Below are positions 35,511 to 53,882 of a DNA stretch of 64,000 nucleotides, piece after piece. The position numbers and the translations under genes are program-made. Every line of letters begins with the position of its first letter. Positions within the stretch are counted from its first letter, which is position 1. Under the pieces are notes generated by a model that was not told the DNA's origin, did not search any database, and saw only the letters and a list, made by a program, of their open reading frames with translations. Origin of the DNA: Malacoplasma sp. (GTDB lineage: Bacteria; Bacillota_I; Bacilli_A; Mycoplasmatales; Mycoplasmoidaceae); the NCBI GenBank assembly GCA_021444005.1, contig JABUSB010000002.1, positions 1 to 64,000 of the forward strand. Reading direction: 5' to 3'.

Positions 35511-37070
35511 TTATTTAGATTTAGCACGAGGAACTTTAGGAAGTCCTGGCATTAAAAACATTTTTGAATATAAGGGAATTATAAATCTAGCAGCATAGTT
35601 GATTTCAATATCTTCTACAAAAACATCTTGTAAATTAGTATCAACAAATTCAACTGCAGTGCTAGCAGAGTATTGTGTTTTTGCACCACATACATAAAAA
35701 TTATTGATATAAGGTTGTGCTTCTTTAATTTTTTGAATTGCTTTTTCACTATAGCTAACTTGTTTAGCTAAATATCCTTTTTTAGATAAATCCTCAATTT
35801 TTTGAAACACAGAATCACTTAATTTATATGTGAAATTAATTTTTTCAATTTGTTTTACCGAATTTAAAATTAGATCACAAACATCTCTTGATTCATTATT
35901 AACCCCATTATCCCAAATTTTAGAAATTACTGAATTACACAATTGTTTTGATTTAAACAATAAGTATTGCAAATCAGCTTCATTATCATTGCTAAATTTA
36001 TTAATCACAATACAAACTGGTAGTCCATATTGTTTTAATAAATTAAAGTGATGCAAAACATTACTAAATCCAATATCGATTAATTGCTTTGTTAAAAGGG
36101 TTTCATCTTTAGAAATTTGTTTACCATGATAAATTGTCGCTTTTAGAGTAATGGTTAATACAACAAGATTTGGAATTAAATTTGTTTCACGACATAAAAT
36201 ATCCAAAAACTTTTCAGCCCCCAAATCGCTTCCAAACCCAGCTTCAGTAAATACATAATCTGCTTTGCTAAGTCCATAATTTAATGCAATTAAACTATTA
36301 CAACCATGCGCGATATTCGCAAAAGGTCCACCATGAATAATTACAGGATTGTTAGATTTAGAAAATGCTAAATTCGGTTTTAAAGCATTTTCTAATATTT
36401 GCATAATTGCATTAGTAATTGATAATTGCTTAATATAAACTGGGTTATCATTGTAATCAAAAGCAATTATTGTGTCATTTAATTTTTGTTCAAAATCCTT
36501 TTTGCTTTTTGCTAAACAAAATAGTGCCATTAAAAAACTAGCTGCAGTAATGGTAAAACTAGAATTTACATTGATATCTTTTTTAATTTGGTAACTAATA
36601 TCACGAAGGGAGCGATCATTAACATCAATACATCTTTTTCACATTATTTTTTGGGGATTGATGTTTAGTGATGAATTAAAATAAATTTCATTTTCAATAA
36701 TTGCCATTATCAAATTGTTGGCAGCTTCAATTTCATAAAAATCACCTGTGAATCCACAGTTGATTTTGTCAGGCAACAAAAGCTCGCACATTCCACTTCC
36801 AGTTGCCCCTCCTTTAATCCCAAAATATGGTCCCATTGAAGGTTGGCGTAGACAAGCAATTGAATTTAATCCAAAATAATTTAAACAATCATTAAGACCA
36901 ATTAATGTTGTGGTTTTCCCCTCTCCTGCAGGGGTTGGTGTAATTGAGGTTACTAGTATTAAATTCTTCTTTTTTAAATCAAAATCAAATTCAGTTTTAT
37001 TTAATTTATAAAAAGGTCCAAATTGTTCAATCTCATCTTTTTCAAAATATTTAAAAACTTTTGCTTCCAT
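35511..37070 (-). CDS. fhs: Formate-tetrahydrofolate ligase
   Basis: A 519-aa enzyme (the family is usually about 555) that makes 10-formyl-THF from formate, ATP and THF. The P-loop is P-T-P-A-G-E-G-K-T-T-T near residue 50. R-Q-P-S-M-G-P-Y-F-G-I-K-G-G-A and F-T-G-D-F-Y-E-I are family signatures. H-G-G-P-F-A-N-I-A-H-G-C-N-S, E-A-G-F-G-S-D-L-G-A-E-K-F and the C-terminal M-P-G-L-P follow. The ATG at 37070 is preferred over an in-frame TTG upstream because GGGAGT lies 10 bases before it. It supplies formyl groups for fMet-tRNA and purines. It begins 109 nt from the divergent DUF2130 gene and ends 49 nt before MATE. Confidence 0.95.
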
Positions 37071-37146
37071 ATATATCCAAACTCCCAATTTCTTAGTTTA
37101 ATAATAAATAAAATTTAAAGAATATTTTTTAAAATTTTATTAGGAA

Positions 37147-37152
37147 TATAAT
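37147..37152 (+). promoter_or_regulatory. -10 box of the DUF2130-like gene
   Basis: TATAAT 27 bases before the ATG, in the divergent gap with fhs. No good -35 at 17 bases. Confidence 0.45.
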
Positions 37153-37179
37153 GATTTAAGAACTAAGAAAGGAATTACA

Positions 37180-38418
37180 ATGGGGAAAAAAATAAGAATA
37201 AAAATAAAAGATGGTAACAATCTTGAATTTGAACTTTGTGAAGATGCTAATAAAGGTGATTGGTTTAATCTTAATGATGTTAATGACATTGATTTCTCAG
37301 GTTTGCAAGAACAAATTAGAAATAAACAAAATCAATTTGTTAACGAGCAAATCAAAAAAGAGGAAGATAATTGATTATATAAATATAAAGCTAGTCAAGA
37401 ACATCAAAATTTAATTAATGAACTGAATAATTTAAGAAATGACAAAAAGAATTTTGAAAGCTTTAGAGAAAAAGACAAACAAATAGCTTTTAAAGAAGCA
37501 GAAAACAGATACAATAGTGAGATAACAACACTTAACAATAAAATCAAATCTCTTGAAGAAAAAAAGCAATTGGAACTTGATAACAAAATTCAAGAATATG
37601 AAGGTAGATTAGCACTTGAAAAAGAAAGATACCAAAACCAATTATTAAATCAAAAACAAGATTTTCAAAATCAAATTGAATTAATAAAAAGTGCAAAATC
37701 AAGAAATATGAAAGATGTTGGCGAAGATTTAGAAAAATATATTTTCGATCGATTTAGCAATACATTAGGTTTTATTGATGATTGCTCTCTTGAAAAAGCA
37801 AACAAACCAATAGGTGGTACTAAACCAGATTTTATTTTTAAAGTTATTGATAAAGATACAAGAATGGAATTAATTAAAGTAGTAATTGAAGCCAAATCAA
37901 AATATGCAGAAAGCGAAGGAAGAAAGAATAGAGAATTTTTTGAGAAATTAAAAAAAGATCAAGAAAATAATAATGGTGACTATAGTTTATTAATTACTGA
38001 ATTAGAAGATAAAGAAGATTTTTTAATTCGGAAAGTTAGCGATGAACAATATTCAAATATGTTTATGGTACGACCTGAATACTTTACAATTTTTTTATCA
38101 ATAATTAGATTTATTTCACTTAAACGAAAAGAAATTATAAATGCTGAAATTAAATTTGAAAGTAAACAAAAAATTTTGAGTGAATTTGAATCGCTAAAAG
38201 ATGAAATTCTAAAAAATAGTGTTAAGAATATTGATGACAACATAGCAGATATCTTAAAAGAAGCAGACAAAATAAGTAATTGTGCAATCAATATTAAAAG
38301 TAAAGCAGCAGTTATTACTTCTCGTCACCTTAACACAATCAAAAATAAAATTGAAGGTTTTAAAATTAGAAAAATCCTTAATGATATTAAAAAAACAGAA
38401 GACTCTGAATTTAACTAA
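37180..38418 (+). CDS. DUF2130-like coiled-coil protein, putative nuclease
   Basis: A 412-aa protein. Residues 1-50 form a small N-terminal domain, residues about 50-165 a long Lys/Glu/Gln-rich coiled coil, residues 170-290 a globular domain, and residues 315-412 a second helical, charged region. The globular domain begins S-R-N-M-K-D-V-G-E-D-L-E-K-Y and contains G-T-K-P-D-F-I-F-K followed by V-V-I-E-A-K-S-K. The spacing D-(x~20)-E-x-K is that of PD-(D/E)XK nucleases and is how DUF2130 proteins are usually recognised. Its cellular role is not established. A ribosome site AAAGGA precedes the ATG. It is monocistronic, ends in a shared terminator, and has no methylase neighbour. Confidence 0.82.
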
Positions 38419-38437
38419 TTAGTGAAATAATAAAAAC

Positions 38438-38470
38438 AAAAAGAGATGTAATTATTACATCTCTTTTTTT
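38438..38470. terminator. Bidirectional terminator between DUF2130-like gene and rpsI
   Basis: Eleven-base perfect arms at 38441-38451 and 38455-38465, A run to the left and T run to the right. It serves both convergent genes. Confidence 0.85.
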
Positions 38471-38502
38471 ATGAAATCAAATTAATAAATTTATAGCAAA
38501 AA

Positions 38503-38892
38503 CTAACGTTTTGTAAATTGAGGTGCTCTTCTTGCTCCCAAAAGACCATATTTTTTACGTTCTTTAACACGAGCATCACGAGTTAATAGTTTAGCAGTTT
38601 TTAGAGTTTTACGAAAATCTTGATTAGCTACTAATAATGCACGAGCAATTCCTAAACGAATCGCACCTGCTTGCCCAGTGAATCCCCCACCGTTTACTTT
38701 AACAAAAACATCATAACTTTTTCTAGTTTCTGTTAACACTAAGGGTTGTTCCATATCTTGAATTACAAGTGAATTGGGAAAATATTTACTAGGCACTACA
38801 TTATTGATTAAAATTTTACCAGTGCCTGGTATTAGTTTAACTTTAGCAACTGAAGATTTTCTTCTTCCTAAACCTTTATATTCTATACTCAT
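38503..38892 (-). CDS. rpsI: 30S ribosomal protein S9
   Basis: A 129-aa protein. [14 protein letters not shown] opens the protein; [21 protein letters not shown] is the family core. It ends in the conserved basic tail with Q-F-T-K-R, which reaches the P-site tRNA. It follows rplM after 20 nt, the standard rplM-rpsI pair, with a weak AGGATC ribosome site. Confidence 0.97.
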   Translation of the reverse strand: MSIEYKGLGRRKSSVAKVKLIPGTGKILINNVVPSKYFPNSLVIQDMEQPLVLTETRKSYDVFVKVNGGGFTGQAGAIRLGIARALLVANQDFRKTLKTAKLLTRDARVKERKKYGLLGARRAPQFTKR

Positions 38893-38912
38893 ATTTAATT
38901 GATCCTGTTAGC

Positions 38913-39356
38913 TTAATTTTTAATTTTTAATTCAATTGGTTTTTGTGCTTTTTGTTGGTGATTAGCATCTTTGTAAACAAAAAGCTTTTTAATAATATAT
39001 CTTGAAAGGGTGTTTTTTGGCAACATTCCTTTGATTGCATCATATACTAACTTGTTAGAATATTTAGCAAGCATTTCTTTACCAGATTTTGCCTTTAATC
39101 CACCAATATATCCAGAGTGTGTATATCAAATTTCTTTCTCTGCTTTGTCAGAAGTTAATGCAACTTTATCAGAGTTAATGATGACTAAATAATCACCACA
39201 ATCAACATTTGGCGTGAAATCAACTTTGTTTTTACCACGTAATAAATTTGCTGCACTAACAGCTAATTTTCCTAAAACTAAATCTGTCGCATCAATCAAA
39301 TACCACTTACGGTTATTTAATGCAGTTTCTTTTTTAACAAATGTTGTTTTTTGCAT
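38913..39356 (-). CDS. rplM: 50S ribosomal protein L13
   Basis: A 147-aa protein; [17 protein letters not shown], then [15 protein letters not shown] and [10 protein letters not shown] are L13 signatures. The conserved Trp after K-E-I is a TGA. An AAAGGAGA ribosome site precedes the ATG. Early 50S assembly protein; first gene of the pair with rpsI. Confidence 0.97.
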
Positions 39357-39438
39357 AATCTTCTCCTTTAAAAACAGACTTTATAATTATATACAATTTT
39401 TATTAATATTAGTAACAAATTGTGGTATGCATTAATCA

Positions 39439-47471
<8,033 letters not shown>

Positions 47472-47533
47472 TATAAGAAAACTCCTAACACTGCTCTTTC
47501 ATTTAGTTACCAAATCTTGTATAACAAATCTTA

Positions 47534-47539
47534 ATTATA
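47534..47539 (-). promoter_or_regulatory. Candidate rpoBC -10 box
   Basis: TATAAT preceded by TG on the minus strand, about 63 bases before the rpoB ATG, with no strong -35. It suggests rpoBC has its own promoter after pyk. Confidence 0.5.
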
Positions 47540-47609
47540 CAATAGCAACCAAAAAATATAACAAAAAAATTAATTATGTTAAAATAATGATTTTTTAATA
47601 ATGTGATAA

Positions 47610-49103
47610 CTATCTTTCGATGTAATCATTAATTATAGTGACAGTTTTTTTAACATCTGGAAGTGTTTTGTTAATTTCATTAATTATTTGGGCGCGATTG
47701 GCAATTGCTTGGTCAACATTGTCAACAACTTTTACAAAAACCCCATAATTTAATCCAAATTGAGTAGCATATTCTTTTTTGTCAGTCACAAAAAAGATTG
47801 GTGCAGCACAGCGAATGTTTGAAAGTGCTTTAACTAACCAAACATTGTTAGTAAACACAACGATTGAGCTGTATTGAAACCCGTGGTTGTCAACAACTCT
47901 TTTAGGAGCAACCAATTGGGCAATTTTAATTGCCAAATTCCCTTCTTTTTCACCATAGAATGGAGTTTGTTTAAAATAAACATCAATAGCACGATCATAA
48001 TCAAAAAAGTTTTCAGAAGAGATGTTAATGTTTTTCATTACATTAACAGCATTTTCAGGTTCAATCCCATTTGCTGTTTCACCAGACAACATTGTACAAT
48101 CTGTCCCTCTTTCAACTGCAAAAAAGACATCAGTCACTTCAGCTCTAGTAGGTTGTAATTTAGATTCTAATGAATCTAGCATTTGGGTTGCAACAATTAC
48201 GGTTTTACCTTTGTGACGACAAGATTTAATCATATATTTTTCATATCTTGGTACATCATAATATGGAACTTCTAACCCCAAATCACCTCGTGCTACCATT
48301 ATTGAATCTGATTCTTCTAAAATATCTTCAAAATTATTAACCCCAGCCATTGTTTCAATCTTAGAAATGATTTGAATGTGGCTTGCATTATTTTCAGATA
48401 AGATTTTTTTAATTTCACGAACATTACTTGCGCTGTTTACAAATGAAGCTGCAATATAATCAAATTTATTTTGAATCGCAAACAAAATATCTTGTTGGTC
48501 TTTTTGTGACATAAAAGGCATTGAGTATTCTGAATTTGGTAAGTTAATTCGTTTGTTTTCTTTAACACTTCAAGTGTTGTTAGCAATTGTGTCAATGATT
48601 CCTTTTTCTTTATCAACAGCAGTTACTGTTAAATCAAGTTTTCCATCATCCACAAATACAGTGTCACCCACTTTTACATCAGATGCCATATTATAAGTTC
48701 CAGTAGAATCAGTTACTGAAAATTGTGTTGCATTCCCAATTTTCTTTTCTAATGAATAAATTCTTATAGCACTTCCTTCTTTAATTTCAACTTCTTTTGC
48801 TTCCATTTCACATACTCTAATTTCAGGACCTTTAGTATCTAAAATGGTTGAAACATAAATTCCCATCTCCTTTGCAACTTCACGAACAAGTTGTAGTCTT
48901 ATGGTTTGTTCTTCATAACTTCCGTGAGAAAAATTTAAGCGGATCACATTAACTCCAGCTTTAAAGATTTTGCGAAGATTTTGCTTAGCAGTATTAACTA
49001 ATTCAAAATTTTGAGGGTCATTAAAATCAGCAAGAGTGAAAATTTTTCCAGTAATTGCTGGTCCTAATGTTGCTATGATTTTTGTTTTTTTAATTATTTT
49101 CAT
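47610..49103 (-). CDS. pyk: Pyruvate kinase
   Basis: A 497-aa glycolytic enzyme converting PEP and ADP to pyruvate and ATP. T-K-I-I-A-T-L-G-P-A at the N-terminus, V-I-R-L-N-F-S-H-G-S, D-T-K-G-P-E-I-R, I-I-S-K-I-E (catalytic Lys), M-V-A-R-G-D-L-G-L-E and P-T-R-A-E-V-T-D-V define the TIM-barrel active site; a shorter C-terminal domain follows. The ATG at 49103 is used instead of an upstream in-frame codon because GGGAGA sits just before it. The B domain loop includes the TGA Trp at the junction near 48567. Main ATP-yielding step for a fermentative mollicute. Confidence 0.96.
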
Positions 49104-49141
49104 AATTCTCCCAAATATTGACGTTTTTATTGACATTACTA

Positions 49142-49147
49142 ATTATA
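49142..49147 (-). promoter_or_regulatory. Candidate pyk -10 box
   Basis: TATAAT on the minus strand, 39 bases before the pyk ATG and right after the tkt terminator. Confidence 0.5.
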
Positions 49148-49162
49148 GTTATTTTTAAAACA

Positions 49163-49201
49163 TTAAATAAAATAGAATGCTAAATAATTGCATTCTATTT
49201 T
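49163..49201 (-). terminator. Terminator of nfu-tkt
   Basis: Twelve-base perfect arms at 49169-49180 and 49190-49201, 9-base loop, A/T-rich tail leftward. It begins 9 bases past the tkt stop. Confidence 0.75.
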
Positions 49202-49209
49202 ATTAGTAA

Positions 49210-51234
49210 TTAATTTTGATTAACTTTTTTTCAATCAATTGAATTATAAATTTCTTCAGCAATGTCTTCTGGTGTTAGTTTTAATTTCTTACAAATACTT
49301 TCAAAACTTCCTGAATACCCATAACGGTTAACCCCAATTCGAATTGCTGCATAGCGACTCCAAGGAAGTGAAGATCCAAATTCTATTGAAATTGTTCTTT
49401 TATATCCAATATTTGGATTTAAAACACTGTTTTCATATGACTGAATTTGGTGTGAGAACATTTCTACACAAGGGATTGAAACAATATTTGCTTTCACATT
49501 GTGTTTTGCATCCAATATTGCACTAACATTATATGCTAAATTAACCTCACTACCAGTGGCTAAGATATTAATTTGTGCTTGTCGATCTGATTTAATAACA
49601 TAAGCACCACGAGAGACTTTAGCATCATTACCAACTGGTAATTCAAATTCTTGACGACTAGTAATTATTGAATATGAAGCTTTATTGTATGGAGCTTTGT
49701 TGCTATTTAATGCAATTTCAAAAGCTTTTATAGTTTCGTCTAAATTACAAGGACGAATTAAAAAGTGGTTAGGAATTAATCTTAATCCCCACATTTGTTC
49801 AACCGCTTCATGAGTTGGTCCATCTTCTCCAACCGCAATTGAATCGTGACTGAATACAAAAACAGCAGGGTGATGTGAAATTGCAGAAAGACGAATTGCA
49901 TTTTTGCAATAATCTGAAAATGGTAAAAAAGTAGATCCGATTGCTTTTAATCCAGTAGATGCAATACCATTAATAATTGCACCCATTGCGAATTCTCTAA
50001 CCCCAATGTTTAAATTCATTCCAAGTTGGTTTTCATCACTATAAACTCCACCGTTTGGATAGCAAACTTTAGTAGATGAAGAAATATCAGGTGACAAAAA
50101 AGACATTAAAGGGTTGATTGCAGCAATTTTAGATAATACATAATGAGATAAATTTCTTGTAGAATCTTTTGTTTTTGTATAATCTGAAAATGCTTTTTTA
50201 TCAAATTCGATCACACCATCTAAAACATTTTCTAATACTTTATATTTTTGTGCATCTTCTTTCTTAATTTTTAAAACTTTTTCAGCAAATGAGTTTGCAG
50301 CTTTTTCACCCCGTTTTTTTAATGTTTCAAAATCATAATAAGCATTTTTAGAAATCTCAAAATTATCATTATGATAGTTTAATTTATCTTTTAATAATTC
50401 TAATTCTTGTACACTCAATGCTGCACCGTGTGCTTTGTGTGAATCTTCATGTACCGAACCATACCCTAGTTTAGTTTTGATTTCAATAACAGTTGGTTTT
50501 GATTCTGATTTCTTAGCCTCTGCGATTGCATTAGAAATGGCTTCTGGATCATTACCATCACTTACTTTTATATAATTTATACCAAGTGACTTAAAATATT
50601 TTTCTTTATCAGTGATTGTACTATCACTGACTCTTCCCTCTAATTGCACATCATTTGAATCATATAAGAAGATTAGTTTATTAAGTTTTAGTTTTGCAGC
50701 AATTGAAAATGCTTCATAGCTAATTCCTTCTTCAAAACAACCATCACCAAATAAACAATAGGTGTAGTAATCCACTAAATTATATTTTTTAAAATATTTA
50801 TTTAATTTAGTTTCAGCGATTGCCATCCCTACAGCAACCCCAACCCCTTGGCCTAAAGGTCCTGTAGTTGCATCAACTCCTGGAATCAATGTACTTTCTG
50901 GGTGGCCAGCAGTCTTAGAATTAATTTTTCTAAAGTTTTTTAGATCTGTTAATGAAATTGGGTAACCACATAAGTGCATTGTAGCATACAAAATTGCACT
51001 TCCGTGTCCTGCACTTAATACAAAACGGTCTCGATTTAAAAAAGGTTTGTTAACATCAGCTACAAAGTGGTTTTTAAATAATGCATAAAAAATTGGAGCA
51101 GCACTTAATGCAATTCCAGGATGTCCAGATTTAGCTTCTGTTATCATTGCACAGCTTAAAACTCGAAGTGTGTTAATTGTTAAATGAGCATTTGATGCTG
51201 TTTGTTTTGTTGTTGTTTTTTTAGTTTTGTTCAT
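49210..51234 (-). CDS. tkt: Transketolase
   Basis: A 674-aa TPP enzyme of the non-oxidative pentose phosphate pathway. S-G-H-P-G near residue 36 and H-G-S-A-I-L-Y are the sugar-phosphate His positions. G-D-G-C-F-E-E-G-(x~22)-Y-D-S-N-D is the TPP/Mg2+ motif. R-E-F-A-M-G-A-I provides the catalytic Glu. H-D-S-I-A-V-G-E-D-G-P-T-H is the conserved pyrimidine-domain motif. The real C-terminus lies seven codons past a TGA Trp, at 49210. It begins 9 nt after nfu with only a weak AAAG site, implying coupling. It shares substrates with rpiB and prs. Confidence 0.97.
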
Positions 51235-51243
51235 ATCTTTAAA

Positions 51244-51495
51244 TTATTCAATTACTCTTACCGAGCAAACTCCTTTAACTTCGTTTTTTAAAATAGTTTC
51301 TAATCCATCTTTATATGTGACATCAATTAATGCACAACCAACACATTGGCCTAATAATTTAATAACAACTTCACCATTATCAGGATTGAATTCAACAAAT
51401 TCTAAGTCTCCTCCATCTTGGTTAATGTAAAATCGCATTGCATCAATGACATCTTTAATTTCTGTAACTATTTTATTTATTTCATTTTTTTCCAT
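51244..51495 (-). CDS. NifU-like iron-sulfur scaffold (Nfu domain)
   Basis: An 83-aa protein consisting only of the Nfu/NifU C-terminal domain: Y-I-N-Q-D-G-G-D-L-E-F-V near residue 23, then the cluster-binding G-Q-C-V-G-C-A. The C-x-x-C pair assembles or carries an Fe-S cluster. It starts after a short gap from the divergent S1-like gene and is followed by tkt after 9 nt. A link between Fe-S delivery and transketolase is not implied by known biochemistry. Confidence 0.9.
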   Translation of the reverse strand: MEKNEINKIVTEIKDVIDAMRFYINQDGGDLEFVEFNPDNGEVVIKLLGQCVGCALIDVTYKDGLETILKNEVKGVCSVRVIE

Positions 51496-51532
51496 AATTA
51501 AATATAATCATATTATTAATTTGTACAATATT

Positions 51533-51865
51533 ATGTTAAAAAAAAGAAAAATAGTTTCTTGTAAAGTTGTTGAGATTAAAGAAAACTTTATTGTTGTCAA
51601 ATACAAAAACAAACTTTTCAATTGTCCAAGTAACCAAATTTCAGATTTTAAAGTTGACTTATTTGAATTTTTTCAACTTGATAAATATTACAAATTTTAT
51701 TTTATTGACCCTAAACACATATCTTATAAATTCATCCGCCCCAAATTAATCAAAAACAAACGCCACCCAATTCCTACAGCAAGTGGTGCAACTAATTTGG
51801 AAGCACATTTAAAGAAGTTAATTTCAATGCAAAAGCAAAAAGATTGTGAAAATCAAGACAATTAA
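51533..51865 (+). CDS. Small S1-like putative RNA-binding protein
   Basis: A 110-aa basic protein. Residues 8-45 (C-K-V-V-E-I-K-E-N-F-I-V-V-K-Y-K-N) have the strand pattern of an S1/OB fold. The remainder is basic with Y-K-F-I-R-P-K-L-I-K-N-K-R-H-P and a possible C-terminal helix. The S1 assignment is an inference from pattern and size. The ATG follows an A/T-rich leader with no ribosome site. It is divergent from nfu and 34 nt upstream of the J-domain gene. Confidence 0.65.
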   Translation: MLKKRKIVSCKVVEIKENFIVVKYKNKLFNCPSNQISDFKVDLFEFFQLDKYYKFYFIDPKHISYKFIRPKLIKNKRHPIPTASGATNLEAHLKKLISMQKQKDCENQDN

Positions 51866-51899
51866 ATAAATAAGTAATCTAGTAAAAAGGTTTATAGCA

Positions 51900-52856
51900 A
51901 TGGACGGAAATGAAATAATTACATTAGCTTCTTGCATTATTTTTGTAGCTGTATTACTTTTTTATTTGTTTTACAAATTTGTAATCAAAAAGCGCAAAAT
52001 AAGTAAGGAAAATAATTTAAATAGCAATGATTTAAATTATGCAAGAGATGATAATTTTTATGTTTTAGAAACTTTAAAAAATCAGGAAAATAGGATTTTG
52101 CAATTAAAAGATGATTTTTTAAAAGATGTTGATCATATTAATGAAGCTAAAAGTGAAACTAAATACAACCAATTAATTGAAAACATTATTAATTTTTATA
52201 ATATTGATTTAGTACTACTTGAGCTTTATTTTGAAAATAAATATAACCAGAAAATAATTTCATTAGAAAAAAGAATTGTTAATGCATTGTTATTTCTTAA
52301 AAAATATCACAATCCTAATAAAAATAATGAAATAAAAGTTTGTCAGTTTGTAAGCGAAAACAAAACATATCATTTAATTTATTTAAAAACTAATATTGAA
52401 AATAAGAATGATTATTTTTTAATTTTTATTGATAAAAACAAAGAACTAATTGATAAAGTTTTAGAGTTTTTAAACAAATTTATCACAATGCAAAAAACAA
52501 TCACTATCGATTTGCAAACAATTTCCATTTTAGCATTCAACTTTATTAACCAATTGGACAAAAGCTTTATATACAAAACAAAGTTTGAAAAACAAACAAA
52601 TAGTAGGAAAAAATCAAATCAAAAAATTAATCACAATCTTTTAACTAGAGATAGTAAAAATTATTATGAAATATTAGGGGTTGAAAAAACTGCAACACTT
52701 GCTGAAATTAAAAAAGCCTATCGCACAAAAGCAAAACAGTTACACCCTGATATGAATAAAAATAAAAATGCTGATAAAGAATTTAAAAAGATTAATGAAG
52801 CATATGAAGTTTTATCAAATGAACAAAAAAGAAAAAACTATGATTTATTAAACTAA
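51900..52856 (+). CDS. Membrane-anchored J-domain protein
   Basis: A 318-aa protein. Residues 7-29 form one transmembrane helix followed by K-K-R-K, giving a cytoplasmic body. The middle 200 residues are charged, mainly helical and unrecognised. The C-terminal 65 residues are a J-domain: [15 protein letters not shown], the invariant H-P-D, and [12 protein letters not shown]. It should stimulate a DnaK ATPase at the membrane. The J-domain at the C-terminus and the missing Gly/Phe and zinc regions show it is not the housekeeping DnaJ. It ends 2 bases before the convergent Abi-type gene. Confidence 0.88.
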   Translation: MDGNEIITLASCIIFVAVLLFYLFYKFVIKKRKISKENNLNSNDLNYARDDNFYVLETLKNQENRILQLKDDFLKDVDHINEAKSETKYNQLIENIINFYNIDLVLLELYFENKYNQKIISLEKRIVNALLFLKKYHNPNKNNEIKVCQFVSENKTYHLIYLKTNIENKNDYFLIFIDKNKELIDKVLEFLNKFITMQKTITIDLQTISILAFNFINQLDKSFIYKTKFEKQTNSRKKSNQKINHNLLTRDSKNYYEILGVEKTATLAEIKKAYRTKAKQLHPDMNKNKNADKEFKKINEAYEVLSNEQKRKNYDLLN

Positions 52857-52858
52857 AT

Positions 52859-53749
52859 TTAGTAATTTAAACCATAAAATAATTTAATTAAGTTTTCTTT
52901 TGCTTTTGGTAATATTTTTAAACTCTTAAATTTTTCTTCAAACTCTAATTTACAGTTTTTAAAATTTAGTAAATAGTCTACAAAAACAGTAATTTGATTC
53001 AAGTTTATTGGTTGATTTAATTGGTTATCTTCCTTCAATAAAAACTTGTGTAATTTATTGAATTCCAAACGGTATAAATTAGTTTTGAAATTATAAATAA
53101 TATGGTTATGTGAAACTGTATTCCTTATTTTTAAAAGAACATTTAAGCTTTTGTGAAAACAATCTTTTAATTCATTAGGGACTCGAAATTCCAATAAAAT
53201 TTCAGTCTTTACTTCATTTGATAAAACCCTAAAGAAATTGATAGTGGTTGCTAATGTTCAAGAATATGATAAATCAGTTATTGGGATATCTTCTAAACTA
53301 TTGTATTCTTGTAAAAAATCAGAATTTGAAACGTGTTCAAACAAAGAATAACGAAAACGATTAACATCTAAATTATTATCTTCAATATTTGGGAAAATAT
53401 TTAAAAAATCAGATTCTTTAAATAAATACAATTTATCTGTTGGTAAATCAATAGTTTCTACTAGTTTTTGAATTACAACCTTTTTGAATTTAACTTCAAA
53501 AATTAGCAATCACTTCAATATATTAGTACTTATTTCTTTATCAAAAATAATTAGGTTAATAATGTCGTTATCAGTCGTATTATCATAAAACCGATCTGTA
53601 TTTTTGTCTAAAAAAATATAAAAATAATCCTTGATGATTCTGTCAAATGGATAGATACTTAAAAAACTTGAAAATTTTGGCCAATTTTCAAGTTTTAAAC
53701 CCAATTTTTCAAGAAATATTCTTATTTCTTTTTCTGACATCTGAACCAT
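52859..53749 (-). CDS. Abi-family (HEPN-type) protein
   Basis: A 296-aa protein with the general plan of Abi_2 proteins: an N-terminal helical region, a middle W-x-L-L-I-F-E-V-K-F-K-K helix, a I-P-I-T-D-L-S-Y-S-W-T-L-A-T-T block like the P-x-W-x-x-x-E-x-x-x-F-G-x-L-S region, and near residue 205 R-N-T-V-S-H-N. The last contains the Arg-x4-His of HEPN RNases. Known relatives act in abortive phage infection or as toxins. No signal peptide or membrane segment. The ATG at 53749 is taken; an ATG three codons later is equally possible. No partner antitoxin is encoded next to it. It ends 2 bases from the convergent J-domain gene. Confidence 0.7.
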
Positions 53750-53882
53750 AGCAATGAATGAAGAATTGTAGTATTTAACTTTAAGTGATTGAATAACTAT
53801 ATATTAAATTTTAAAAAATATATTTTTTTTTTCAATAATGGCACTAAATCACAAACAATTTAAAACCATTAATATAATTAGA

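Noticed and set aside
52859-53749. Prophage or mobile defence island around the Abi-type gene
   Set aside because: No integrase, transposase, repeats or composition change; neighbours are housekeeping genes.
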